64,000 bases of DNA. It comes from Saccharina japonica (Eukaryota > Sar > Phaeophyceae > Laminariales > Laminariaceae). Made by a program: the position numbers and the translations under genes. Location of the stretch: assembly GCA_008828725.1 (NCBI GenBank), contig MEHQ01001076.1, forward strand, positions 682,001 to 746,000, read 5' to 3'. The notes under the pieces were generated by a model that was given only the letters and a program-made list of their open reading frames with translations, searched no databases and was not told the DNA's origin. Positions 11,701 through 22,720 of the stretch are shown one piece after another (positions within the stretch are counted from its first letter, which is position 1; every line of letters begins with the position of its first letter).

Positions 11701-13208
11701 ACACAGCGGCTGGCCTATATGCAATGTATTACCGTCGTGCGTTCAGTATGATTACGCAAGTCGACCGTGATATGCTTAACGTCCTCAGCGGAACATTCAC
11801 GAATGGTTATGTTTACAATGCGCGCACACAACTCAGTTGTGTCTCGCATTTCAATGCCAGGGTAGACGTCTAAAAGTATGAACGCCGCGTGTTTCTGCCT
11901 GGAACCCTTGACGCATGCTACGATAGAGGTGCACAATGTTTGTTTCTGAGCTCCTCACTCAAGGAGCGTCATACCTCACCGAAAAAATGATTTTGGAGGA
12001 AAATAAAAGTGCTGTCGTATGCGAAATCTCATGACCGAAGTATACTCTGAAACATTGTTCGTCACAAAAATGAAAGTCCGACGAATTTCGGTCAAGGAGC
12101 CGGATTGTTCACAAAACGATTCAGCCTAAAAGTGCTACCTCTACCGTAGCACTACTACCTTTCGAATATCAAAATCAGAACCTCTCTTCTGCGACACTTT
12201 CAAGTGTTCTTCTGGCTACGCTCTGATCGATAACGCCGACAAGAAGGAACGCGAGAACGGCAAATGTGAGAAGTCACAGTGCTGCAACAAGGTCTGCTCG
12301 AGCTACGAGTGCCCTAAGTACTACGAGCTAGTGAACGACGCTGACTCCACCGTGTGCAAGGACAACAAGTGCAGCAAAAAGCAGTGCTGCTACAAGGTTG
12401 ACACGCATTCAAGTTAGACTGACTACACAACGCCTGACCTATATGCTATAAATAGTCGTCGAGCATTCAGTATGTTCACCTGAGGTGACTTTTATATGCT
12501 TGACATTCTCCAACGAACGTTCATGAATGTTTATATTGACGACAAGTGCACAGAACACACTGTTTGCTCGCATTGCAATGCCAGGCTAGACGTTTAAATG
12601 CTTAAACGCCGCGTGTTTCGGTCGGTAACCCTTCGATTATCAACGTCAGAATATGACATTTGCAGCAACTTCAAGTGCTCTTCCGGCTACGATCTGATCG
12701 AGAACGCCGACAAGGAGGAATGCAAAAACGGCAAATGCGGCGATTCGCAGTGCTGCAACAAGGTCTGCTCGAGCTACGACTGCCCTAAATACTATGAGTT
12801 GGTGGATGATGCCGACAATACCGTGTGCAAGGACGACAAGTGCACCAATTACCAGTGCTGCCAAAAGGGTGAGAAACCTCTCCAAGATACGCGACAATAA
12901 TCTGCTATGCATTTGAAAAATCACGCATGCTGAAATACACCATTACACTTTTAATATCTTGCTTGGCAACCTCTCGAGTCCCAGCAGAAGATCCACGGAA
13001 TAATATCAAACATATATTTTCCATCGATTTAATATGCTGACATTACCGTGTCGCTGCAATTTCCCATGTTGGTATGTTGATTTGCCGTCAGACACTGTCT
13101 ACTGCGATTCCTACTACTGCCCTAAGCACTACGCCTTGAAGGATTCCGCTGACAAGATCAAATGCCACCACTCCGGATGCACTACCGACAAGTGCTGCAA
13201 CTATCACT
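8626..13208 (+). CDS. Gene A: secreted tandem-repeat cysteine-rich protein (multi-exon)
   Basis: I assembled this gene from splice phases. Exon 1 (8,626-8,704) gives a signal peptide. Exon 2 (9,289-9,344) gives an acidic pro-segment with an RGRR site. Repeat exons lie at 9,854-10,070, 10,512-10,728, 10,983-11,201, 11,455-11,673, 12,179-12,397 (decayed), 12,650-12,868 and 13,092-13,208. Each full repeat has two halves of C-x4-C-x14-C-x4-C-x4-CC joined by three residues. Exons from 10,983 on start and end in phase 1, so they can be gained, lost or skipped without changing frame. Introns between repeats are themselves homologous, so exon plus intron, about 470 bp or more, was the unit of duplication. 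The protein is rich in Lys and Asp and probably secreted and disulphide-bonded. The last exon ends at a GTGAGT donor; if that is used, a further 3' exon exists that I did not find. Family unknown to me. Confidence 0.78.
9289..9344 (+). CDS. Gene A exon 2: acidic pro-segment with RGRR site
   Basis: Acceptor ATCAG| then 56 nt to donor AAG|GTATGA (phase 1 in, phase 0 out). It encodes EEDTEQGLRGRRTTSYSK. Gene B exon 2 encodes EGNDELGLRGRRTTTK between sites of the same phases, and the two donors sit in matching sequence (AAGGTATGA). RGRR fits the furin-type R-x-R/K-R cleavage pattern, so this looks like a short propeptide removed after signal-peptide cleavage. The exon is too short to be found by open-frame length; phase agreement with neighbours and paralog conservation are the support. 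Confidence 0.75.
9854..10070 (+). CDS. Gene A exon 3a: first Cys-rich repeat, copy a
   Basis: Acceptor TCGCAG| and donor AAGA|GTGAGA; 217 nt, phase 0 in, phase 1 out. Phase 0 matches the end of exon 2. It carries all 12 Cys in the standard spacing. It is part of a tandem duplication of about 650 bp whose other copy holds exon 3b; the homology begins upstream at GCCTGATCGCG (about 9,609 and 10,264). Confidence 0.82.
10512..10728 (+). CDS. Gene A exon 3b: first Cys-rich repeat, copy b
   Basis: Nearly identical to exon 3a, with the same acceptor (TCGCAG|), donor (AAGA|GTGAGA), length and phases. Because 3a ends in phase 1 and 3b starts in phase 0, joining 3a to 3b would shift the frame. Either can follow exon 2 and precede the exon at 10,983. 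The pair therefore behaves as mutually exclusive exons, or one copy is unused. Confidence 0.78.
10983..11201 (+). CDS. Gene A exon 4: Cys-rich repeat
   Basis: Acceptor ACTGCAG| and donor AAGG|GTGAGA; 219 nt, phase 1-1. All 12 Cys are present. The open frame runs through from upstream of the acceptor, so the exon edges are set by the splice sites and by alignment to the other repeats, not by stops. Confidence 0.85.
11455..11673 (+). CDS. Gene A exon 5: Cys-rich repeat
   Basis: Acceptor ACTGCAG| and donor AAGG|GTGAGA; 219 nt, phase 1-1, 12 Cys. It is the closest relative of exon 4: the acceptor and first codons (GAACCTGTCTTCTGCGACAC) are identical. The intron after it holds transposon copy A (11,910-12,158). 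Confidence 0.85.
11910..12158. mobile_element. Small TIR element, copy A (in gene A intron)
   Basis: Ends are inverted: GCTACGATAGAGGTGCAC on the left and GTGCTACCTCTACCGTAGC on the right. CTT flanks it on both sides (11,907-11,909 and 12,159-12,161), a possible 3-bp target duplication. The homologous intron after the next repeat reads AACCCTTCGATTATC with no insert, so it serves as an empty site. Similar elements lie at 15,434, 32,818 and 40,954. Non-autonomous: no transposase-sized frame. Confidence 0.8.
12179..12397 (+). pseudogene. Gene A exon 6: decayed Cys-rich repeat
   Basis: It aligns over its full 219 nt with the other repeats and is still open. One conserved cysteine of the first half is replaced (ERENGK where others have ECKNGK), and the donor position reads AAGGTTGAC instead of AAGGGTGAG. 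Since flanking exons are phase 1-1, skipping it would keep the frame. Probably no longer spliced in, though use of a weak donor cannot be excluded. Confidence 0.7.
12650..12868 (+). CDS. Gene A exon 7: Cys-rich repeat
   Basis: Acceptor CGTCAG| and donor AAGG|GTGAGA; 219 nt, phase 1-1, all 12 Cys. The first half starts ICSNFKC, more diverged than in exons 4 and 5. Confidence 0.84.
13092..13208 (+). CDS. Gene A exon 8: last repeat, one half-domain only
   Basis: Acceptor CCGTCAG|, 117 nt, donor CACT|GTGAGT (phase 1-1). It encodes one C-x4-C-x14-C-x4-C-x4-CC half plus NYHC. Aligned with gene B exon 9 (222 nt), it is shorter by exactly 105 nt, or 35 codons, which is the length of one half-domain plus linker: its start matches the first half of the gene B exon and the rest matches the second half. 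If the donor is not used the frame runs on to a stop at 13,274-13,276. Confidence 0.78.
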
Positions 13209-15212
13209 GTGAGTGGTACTTAGTTTGGTCGCTGACATGCTCTATTGGAGTAAGGAACACAGGCCCCGTCTCCTAGGGTCCATATGTACAAAATCACCGG
13301 TCTTGTAGTAGTAGTAGGTGTTGTAATTCCTCTTGCTGTCGCAAAGAGGCCAGGTCGACCACGATGAGTTCATGATTGCTGCCTGTATACCGGCATTGCT
13401 GCAATAAGGTGACAACTTGTGGATGGGCGTAGATTGTATCATGACTGCGTGGTTATGCTTTAACGACGTTTGTGTTTCAAATACGGCCACGAAAGGTAAA
13501 TGAGTCACCGCCCATTTTCGAACGGGTAATGTAAACAACCGATTTGGAAATAAAACGCTCTTAGAAGTATGATCACGACCGTCAGAACTCGAACACTGTA
13601 TGTCATGCGGGGAACATCTTGATTGCGTACAATCGCCACGCGCAGGGTAACAAATGTGGAATGAAGGAACGTACCCTATGGTCAGAGTTAAGCCGCCACT
13701 CAGCACGCTTACCGGTCGGCTGATTGCTATATGTAAGACGCACGAGGAACAGGTAAATCAATATTCACCGGAAGCCATTAGTCGACGCGTCGACGCTGAA
13801 AACAGCCAGCTGATGTCATGGAAACAGTTACACCAATGAACAACGCCAACCGAAATGGGTCCTTCCTGCTAACTGCTACATTACCCCGTATTTTCTCCAC
13901 AGGATGATACTACCTGCGGGAGGTAACGTCTGGAGAAAATAACGACCTCAGGAATTGCTACCAAGACAAAAGGCGTTTGTGTGCGCAGTACAACCTCGCC
14001 CCAAATGAGTAAATTTGCCTTTGATGGGGTTTAGAGAGGCCTCGTTGATTAGCGTTGATTGAAGGCATACAAGTGAACTATCTTTGATCGAACGCACCGC
14101 TTCCTTGAAGAAGTGTGCAGGATTTGATAATATTGTAGTGTTCGTTCCGGCGTCGCTTCCTCGGGCCGTTTGGTCGATGGGCGGTGAGCTACCCAATAAC
14201 GCTGTCTCAGTATCGATACATATTTACATTTATGGTGCGGAGATACACGCGCGGGTCCTCTGTTAGAGCGAAGTCGGATATTCTCTGTATGCTATATATT
14301 ATTTATCCTTTTGAACGAACGGGGTTGCTAGAGAGCTGGAACTCCTCATCGGCGAACTTTACTTTTAGGTGGTCACTGGAACTGTGCTGCGGGTTTTGTT
14401 GGTCTTCGATATTTGTCACACACCCACGAGGTGTGCATGTGATTATCGTTTGAGTTTCATCAGTGATTCCTTTGGACGACATCCATGATGTAGTCGCGGG
14501 TGACCTATTGTTTTGCTGGTTCTACTGGTCTTATGGCAAGTTTGGTAGTTGATGATACAGAGGTCAGCTGGTACGCTTTCTACTTTTCAATTCCATCGTT
14601 GTTAGGGTCGATACCATGGGTCGAGGCGATAGGAATGTTTGGGGTAAGAGATTTTGATATCCGCTTTGCTTAGTCAACTATCAGTCAAGTCCGGTGTCTG
14701 CGTCTTGTGCGGGCAGTTTAAAACGATGTCTGGTTCGAGGTTTATCGATACTCATAAAATACGACGACGTTCGTTTGACCGTAAACGACGACGTTCGTTT
14801 GACCGTAAACAAGACCCCACTACGGGAACGAGAATCAAGTTATTAAACAACCCCCAAAGACGTCCCGTCATGACGAGATCGCGGCAAACACTGACTACGG
14901 ATGCTCTTTGGGCAATACCCGGTCACTCATTAAAACCATCGCTAGCAAGCACGGCACCCTGCCCTACTTGGGTCGGGCAAAGACGCCTCTTACGGTTAAA
15001 GGCATGTACTCATGCGTCTTTCGGTGGAAACCCATATATTATCGAAAGCGTTGAGCGAGCGTTTTCAATATATTATGTGTTCTGCCGCCTTTGCCCATGC
15101 AGCTAGTACTCACTGCACTGGGTACGGCATCAATCTAGTGATTGGAAAGAGTCATTGAGAACCACCGACGAAGCACAAGACTTGGGTTCCAATTGTACGC
15201 CCGACTTGCCTA
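13209..15212. other. No supported gene downstream of gene A
   Basis: A last exon of gene A may lie here, but I found no block shared with the DNA after gene B. The open frame 14,654-15,106 contains an 8-residue repeat (RRRSFDRK twice) from the DNA repeat at 14,762 and is otherwise unremarkable. Confidence 0.4.
14762..14809. repeat. Perfect 24-bp tandem duplication
   Basis: CGACGACGTTCGTTTGACCG plus TAAA occurs twice head to tail without differences. Confidence 0.9.
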
Positions 15213-15433
15213 CTGCAGGGGATTGGCACGTACATTCCATGCCTTGCCGATACCAAGTAATTTGTACAATGCAGTATCACGTACTTGCGCGCAATTGACG
15301 TGGTCGATCACTTTATAATGTGCATGGAACGGTGCAGAAAATAACTAGCAGGACTAGCTGCTGATCACCCAATCAAAGGACAGTAGGATATGTCAACGAC
15401 AACGAATGTCGGCGTTGATGTTACACGGTCCAG

Positions 15434-15643
15434 GACACATGCAACGGTAGAGGTGCGTCATGTGCTTTGCTGAGGGTGGTGACTTGAAGACCGCTATACC
15501 CGACCCAAACGATATGATGTTAAGGAACAAATCACTGGTATACTGCAACGCAGCAATGATTGACCGCTGAGTTTGGGTTAAGGGGCCGTATGACTCAGAC
15601 ATGTTTAGATCCAGAAAGTGGTACCTCTACCAAGGCACGCGTC
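15434..15643. mobile_element. Small TIR element, copy B
   Basis: The left end GACACATGCAACGGTAGAGG and the inverted right end (GTACCTCTACCAAGGCACGCGTC) match the termini of copies A, C and D. CAG flanks both sides (15,431-15,433 and 15,644-15,646). It is shorter than the others (210 bp against about 245-249), so it has an internal deletion. Confidence 0.68.
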
Positions 15644-15784
15644 CAGGGGTATTTGTTCACGGCCACATTCCTCCAGCGTCTTCACATCCCATTATTGCCT
15701 CTGAAACACGTTGGACATGAAACATCTTATAATCGTTACAAACGCAGTCCAGGCACGTTGGTCATTCTCAGCGCAAGCTTTTGT

Positions 15785-15838
15785 ATGAATGCCTCCCATT
15801 GGTGCACAAACATGAATGCCTCCCATTGGTGCACAAAC
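15785..15838. repeat. Perfect 27-bp tandem duplication
   Basis: ATGAATGCCTCCCATTGGTG plus CACAAAC is present twice head to tail, without a mismatch, inside duplication copy 2 and absent from copy 1. Confidence 0.9.
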
Positions 15839-17220
15839 GCAACACATGACCAAGTATCCAACAAATGGTCCAACTCATGCACTGCCGGTTAGACCCATCA
15901 CGAGGCGTTTGTTGTATCGGCAATTATGCACGCTACACTGGCGCATTGTCGCTTTGTGGAATCCTTGCTGGAATGCGTCAAATTCGTGTTTTTCACTTTC
16001 TTGGAGACACTTCAACCTCCTGAGCAAAGGCTCTGTTTCCCGCGCGGTGCTGTGAAACCATTACCATGACAGATGCTGCCATCTGCTAGTATAATTTATT
16101 CGAGGGCGATATAAGTTAGTTCATTAAACCATTACGCTGTATACTGGGTTAACGCCGAATACGAATCGCCGCAGAATTTCAAGGTATGACGCGTGCGAGG
16201 CCACAGAAACGACAGGCCGTGTTAGACTTAGTGTGACAAGTATACGCTGGCTCAAATAACCACCATCGTACATTTCGGCACGAGAAGAGACCACCAGAGC
16301 CGAGTACAACACGTCGATTACGTAAGCATATTATCGTGTAGTCGCATATATTGTTTATTGTTTACAAGGTTCGGCGGTACTGAATTTTCTTCGACGTTTT
16401 ATTTGTCTGGATTAAGGAGATATCATAGCGAGCTTCGTTCATTTGGTTTTTGAGTGCGTGTGACTACCATAATTTAGAGCGGCGTCAGAAACACGTTAAA
16501 CAAACAAAACAGTCGCGTAGAACAGGTATTGCCTGGCGCGCCGAATCCCCCTTACTGGTATTACTTGACACGACAAAACCGTACTTTGGCCTCCCTCACC
16601 GATCCCTGTTGAAAGACAATGGCAGTTTCCGCGGCTTCCGACTAGAGAGGGTGATCTGTGAAGCAGAAATGCCGAGCGTACATATCGGCAGTTGGATGGG
16701 TTGGCGTGGCATTTAATGTCGCGGAAACAGGCTACTAGTTGTCCAACACATGAAACTCAAGCGTACGTCAACAATCAAGTGCATAAATCAATATATACGG
16801 ACCGGTGTTGCTATTCGTTTGCCAGGTGTCATTCCACACAGCATGTCACAGTGTAGTGTGGGCATTAGCAAACGTGCGGCCTCTTCTCGTTGACGTAGCG
16901 TTGTGAATAGCTCAAAACATCGGCAACAAACAGCTTTACGGCTGCCATCAAGCTTGCATTGATACCCGGCGCACATCGAACGTCAAATAACACAGATAAA
17001 ATCACGGTGTCAGCTTTCGCCGGCACAGCAGCCCGACGTTTACCCTGGATTGCGTTTAGTGCACACCATATGCGCTTCGTCAGCCCACTGCCCGTCTTGC
17101 ACAAAGTGCACTGTGCCAGCAACTCGTATGTATATACAGCATTCACTGCATGCGTAAACCACCGATATTGCGCACACATCTTTCTTTTACGGCAGTGTAA
17201 ATACCCGTACGCCTTCACGT

Positions 17221-18199
17221 CTGCTGAGTAACGCAGTGGCAATATTGCCTTGGCTCAATCATGACAAACCGAGCGCGACGGGTATAGCAGAAGTTATGTG
17301 CTTCTCGACAAATTTGTTTAGGTGTAGAGGTATATTTTCTGCGAGTCGCCTGGTACAACTCAAATGTCGATGTTGTCGTCCGTCTGCATTCGTTCGAACA
17401 ACATTTGAATGTGTCATCGAGACAACGGTACTGTGCCGAACGAATAGGTATGTTTGGCTCCACCGACACTAGCCACCACTGTGTGCCTCTGTCATCCAAA
17501 CACGGAAGGCGATGTTGTACTCGGTAGCAATACCAAGCCAACGACCACCCTGTAGGCGTGCCCCCCTTTCCAACATATAGAATTGACAATCGAAAGTTCG
17601 GTTGATGTTCTTCGCAGTATGATTAGTCGTTGCATGGCGGTGGTGGTAAAGTGGCGACCACCTACAGTTATCGGGCCTGCTGCACAAACTGTTTTTCATG
17701 GGATTTCCAGGAATCAACCATACGAATGCTTTCTGTGACAACTACAGTAGCTTGGGCTCTACGCGGATTATGAATGCCTATGGTACCTTCAGCGCGACTA
17801 TGAGTTCGACGTTAACGACAGCTCAATAAACCATAAACCCGCGCATACTGTCTCTTCATTGTATGCGGTTTCATACCCATTCTTTGGTTCCCGGTCGTAC
17901 CTCGTCAAACCGTAAGACCCCATGTACGAAGTATGAATGAATACAATTATGAACAGACTCAATCCTGACTTGCTAAATGGTAGATAGACGGAATAACCCT
18001 ATACTCCTGCATTTTTTCGAGAATGTCTGTAATTACTAGATTTGTGTTGACAACCATTGGCACAACCGCAGATCGAATACCCGTAAGTGACCACATATCC
18101 TTTCCTTGTCGGTACCTGTTAGATTTTAGCTTCGGCTGTTGGAAGCCGAATACATGTACCCCATGACGACAAACCGTGCACCTCATCCGACTCCCCTCC
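17221..18199. other. No supported gene
   Basis: Only short overlapping open frames without motifs or splice pairs. Confidence 0.45.
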
Positions 18200-18379
18200 C
18201 ATCACGGGACAACTGCAGCAAGATGTACTAGTTTTCTCTTAGCATCTAAAACAACGTTTCCGCAGTAGCTGCCCGACCAGGTAAGTAGCATTTTTATATT
18301 CGACCGCACGGGCGATAAAGATAGGTTGCGTACCTTTATGTGACCTGTTGGTCGGTATTAGTATATAGCTCACCAGGTG

Positions 18380-18610
18380 GATTTCGCTGGCAAGCCGAAG
18401 GCTGCGACCTACAGCACACCAGCAACCAAGGGGTTCAATCCGCGATAACTATACACGGTATCAGCGAACGCGCCCAAACCTAATCCACTAGAGTAAACGG
18501 CGGCTCCGAGGGCAAACCCTTCCTCCACATAAGCAGTTGCGTCACACCAGGCATTCGGTACGTAGCGAGAGAGGAAGTTAGGTTTTATACCCTACCACAG
18601 CAAACGATAG
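18380..18610 (-). pseudogene. Coding-like remnant, unassigned
   Basis: One minus-strand frame gives a run rich in Ala, Gly, Val and Tyr (for example EEGFALGAAVYSSGLGLG) while the other two frames are closed. Part of the fossil block; broken; no family assigned. Confidence 0.35.
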
Positions 18611-20199
18611 CATCGATGTAGTATACTGTACTCCTCTTCGTTTAATCTCCGGACGACAGGAAGGCTGCAGCATATGGTACAACAGCAGATACAGCGTTAG
18701 ACCCTCGATATAAGAACGCCGTCAAATCGATCGTGTGCTCTCACAACCCACGGCAACCGGCTGTTCTGCGGCGAGACGTATCCACGCACACGGACGGCCG
18801 GGACGTACCGGCTCCGGCGCACCAGCGCAAATATGATCGAACTGCAAGTGATAGCACGTGATTGAAGGTAGCAAGGAAAGGGATCGATCGGTGACAACGG
18901 CGAACCGATAGCACCGTGTACGGAAGACCCAAATTACCCCATGTTAGCCCTGATCGTCACACAAGGCGAATCCCGGGTGGAATGCCGGCGGACTCATACC
19001 GTCCAGCAGCAGCCACACGCTTAAACAATGAGCATGTGCAGCTTTCACGGGCAAACACGACCTCGTTGCGAAATCCGACCACGGTTAAAGTAGTATCAAC
19101 AACGATAAAGACGACGGTCAAATCAACAAGGTCCTATGCCCGAAAAACGGTGAAAGCGACCGTGCAAGCGAAGGCAAACGATCACGGGAGAAGATGACTC
19201 CTGTATGAAAATAGCTAACGTCGTTGTTAGTGTTCGAGCACAAAAGGCCCGATCCCCATACATAACAAACTATGACCCCACTGCCGTGCGGACATTAGCC
19301 ACTAATCGCGCGTGGAAGAGGTGTTTCTATGGCAACCACGAGGACAATACGCAATGGGGTGCAAATATTAGACACACCTGGGGCGCGTTATGCAGGTCGC
19401 CGAAGGGGTAAACATCCCGATTGCTCTACACAGAAGGTGTCCGACACGAAGGGATCAAACTTTCCTATCTTAAACATATATAATCCCAGTACGATTCGAG
19501 TGATTTTATAACATCATTGTTCGAACCCATCTATCGCAAAAGACGAGTTAATGTTTTGACGGAATGATATCTGAGGTGTCGGTTATGTGGTAAACCCGTC
19601 GAGCACTTCCATAATGCTTTCCCTACGAATGCTCCGGTTGGGCTGTATCCTCTTAAGTTACTCTCTTATCCAAGTAATAGTACTACGTAGTCACATTCGG
19701 GTTTAGCCTTGCTTGTTTTCCTGCCGTCTAGAACGACTAAACGCTGCTCAAATAGATTGCCAAAGTATTTTCTCTAACAGCCTTCCCCCGAACCGAGCGA
19801 GGAGGTCATTGGCCCATTTATTGTCGTTTACCGTTCCCCTCATTCTTGCAAATGCACAACTAGTCAACACGTCTGACTCCCATAGGAAACTATTTGTCTT
19901 ACATATTAACTATCAGCACTTGATGGGGGTGGTACAGACTGTACAAACCTGAAGATCGTGGCTTAAGATCACCAGAACGTTGTCTTGAACCAGATCAAAT
20001 TGGCGAAAACACCGATCATGCTATGGCGACTATGGGCCAGTAGTTTCGGGAAACAGGTGAATATCCGGAAATTGGTTTATATCCTGCCATGCGCGGTTCC
20101 TGTACCACATGTACCCATACAATGACATATCACACTTCACCGATGATCATATAGTACGGTAAGGTTCGTGCATAATCTAAACAAGATATGTTTGACGAG

Positions 20200-22720
20200 G
20201 GGTACGATGAAGCGGTGGATGTTCATGTACTGATGGATGGCATCCATCTCCGCCAATTAAAGCTCTGCGGGTGTGCATTGGGACGATGTTTCTTCCCTTG
20301 ACTAGATGCGATGGCGGGTGTAATGCAACCGGCACGACATGTGCTTGGTATGTGTGCTGTAGCTGCGGGTTTTGATGATGTCGAAGGGGAGCTGTGTTTT
20401 AAACGTGCAGGGGTACGCTGCTGAGCATCGCTTGGAATCCTATACTGGCCATGATGTTTGAGCAGAACACCGACTCGTCCAGTGCCAGCGTGGCGGTAAC
20501 CACCCCCGCCTCTATTGCCGACCTCGTCTTCGGTCTCTGGTGTCCTGCTTAAACGATCACCTGGGCCTTGCCAATCGTCATCATGGTAAAAGAGATAGAC
20601 ATGCCGCTACCTAGGGTGTCGCTACATTTAGCGCCGGAGTATACCGTAAGGTTTAATTACCCCTCCTTGTAGACGATTGTTACGTTTGTGATACCGGCAA
20701 GGTGCCGACGCGGGTGTGTTGTCGTCGACACGTGCACCTGTGCGCTTTGGACGGCTTCTACATGCCCCTAACTAGCTGGTTAACCCTCTGCACGACAGCT
20801 GACCACCTCCGTGTAGTAAATTATCGAACCAGCCATCGCTTGGAACTGGTGTAAACGTCGGACTTCGTTTTTATGATTTTCCCCGGGCTGCTCGAGATGA
20901 AACTCTTCTCGACCTCCGGCCGTGCCTAAGAGGTAACAGTCACCCATGCCGACATCTCTCAAAACTGGCCTTGGTGTCGTTCTCTAGGATGCCCAACCAA
21001 GCCCCCTGCCCGGGTTCCCTAGTAAACTCTGTCCCGAGAATAGGTCATCCTCCTCTCATCTCGGTCATTAAGGATTGGCCAATCAGCCTTCGCTTGATCA
21101 TTTCGAACACCGCCAAGTCGTCTCCGACAAGCGTACTTGTCTTTATATTGCTTGGAAGTGACGGTGGTTCCATTTAAGTGGTAAACGTTGGGCTGACAAC
21201 AATTACGACCAAAGATGGGTGATGCGTCTTGAACATCATAAATGGTGAATTGGGCGAGTCGTAGAGTCCTTTAGTCAGCCGTATCACTGCCGACGATCTG
21301 GTCCTGTTTGTGTTGTCATACGCCGACGCCATCTCCATGTGCAGGTCCTCCTTGAGATTGGCATTCACGAACGTGCCTGCATACCGAGTTTAACCCGTAG
21401 TTCATCTTGGCCAATATGGCTAGAACCACACGAATACCCCATGCCAGAGGCATATCATCAAATTTGCACCGATGACCTTCCTTCCCGGAAGAAGGCTCGA
21501 CGCATAGACGAAGTTGTGGACCCCGAGGTCGTTCAGGCTTACCATTTCGTTGTGGACTGCTGCTTGGAATTTGCCCCTCCCACCAGTGTCATTAGTGCCT
21601 TGAAGAAATGCAAAACGAGCACCATGTTCTACCCCATCGAAAGCGGTTTAAGGTGGGTGATGGGCGCGGCGAACGTCTACTACGGCAAAGACAACGACCC
21701 TCCCCAGTTGGCCATGTCTCAAGACAGCCCCTTGGCGTAACGAGTTATATACACTGACTCTGGAAACTACCTAAAATGGACTGCACTACTCTGTCCCCTC
21801 CTACCGTTGTGGACGACACAAGCCCCGCAAGCGTCACCGATATCCAACGTACGATCGAGTGGGAGGCACTGCGCGGAGCGGGGAGGTTACCTTGAATACA
21901 GTCTCCTCAGTGTCACTCAAAAACGCCCCTCGTGTGATCGAATGATACTCACCATATCCTTCACTCCAAGCTGACTGCGCCACCCCTGAGATCGAGATCA
22001 TCGTCGATCCTTCATTACCGTCCAGCTGCTTGAACCAGTCTTTATTCAACCTCAACATCAGTGATCATGCGAAGTTGCTGGAGTAGAGCAAACACGTCAT
22101 GCGTCGAGGACATGTAGAGGGGCTTTATTCACCAAACGAAATTCAGAGGACGTTGATGTCCAGACTCGATGTATAGTCTCGAACGTCATGCATAAAGTGT
22201 TTTAACGTTTACTAAGTGACGTCTAAATTGAGGTTGTCGCAGACGTCAACCCCTAAATACCCGTCTGCCGCGATGGGTGGCATCCGAACCAAGACGACGT
22301 TCCTGCTTTCCAGGACGTTCTCTGTGGCCAGGTTGTACATGTGGAATAACCGCGTGTTGCAGCGGTATCGAAAGCGTCGTCCTTTGCAATCCTTACTGTC
22401 TAGCTTGTTCGTGGGCGTCTGTACGTGCTTGAACCCCCTTTGCGCCATTGATTGGAGATCAAGGAGTATCGCCTGTCATACGTGTAGAACCGGGTACGGC
22501 GTTGTTGGCTTCGACGACGCGTGCGACCACCGTTTGTATAAGGAACGCCGTGGTGACGATCAACCCTCCTCACAGAACGTTTGGCCGGCCAAATCTGGTA
22601 GGAATGAACCGAACGTTTCCGGCGAGAGTTCTGCAATGGCAATCGGATGCCTGATGTCGGGGTTGTTGGTGGAGGCGAACTGGTGCCGAATACCCGTCTG
22701 CAGACGGTAGGCCGTAAAGT
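20200..22720 (-). pseudogene. Long coding-like remnant, unassigned, possibly viral
   Basis: Across about 2.5 kb of the minus strand, one frame after another reads with balanced, protein-like composition. Pieces such as NTRLFHMYNLATENVLESRN (near 22,340) and ALDESVFCSNIMASIGFQAM (near 20,460) illustrate this. The succession suggests one large ancient protein, now broken in several places. A structural protein of a large DNA virus is one guess, from general look only. Described as a fossil. Confidence 0.35.

Larger units (their letters stand above)
15213..17220 (+). repeat. Segmental duplication, copy 2 (partner 1-1,830)
   Basis: Direct, collinear, diverged copy of the first 1.8 kb of the window. 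It is longer partly because of the TIR element at 15,434-15,643, which is missing at the matching place in copy 1 (about 230-250), and the 27-bp duplication at 15,785. The two copies flank gene A, about 7 kb before and 2 kb after it. Confidence 0.8.

Noticed and set aside
12646-12924. Minus-strand open frame rich in Val, Ala and Leu resembling a membrane protein
   Set aside because: Shadow of a Cys-rich repeat exon; the same shadow appears opposite other repeats (48,703; 51,422; 53,670).
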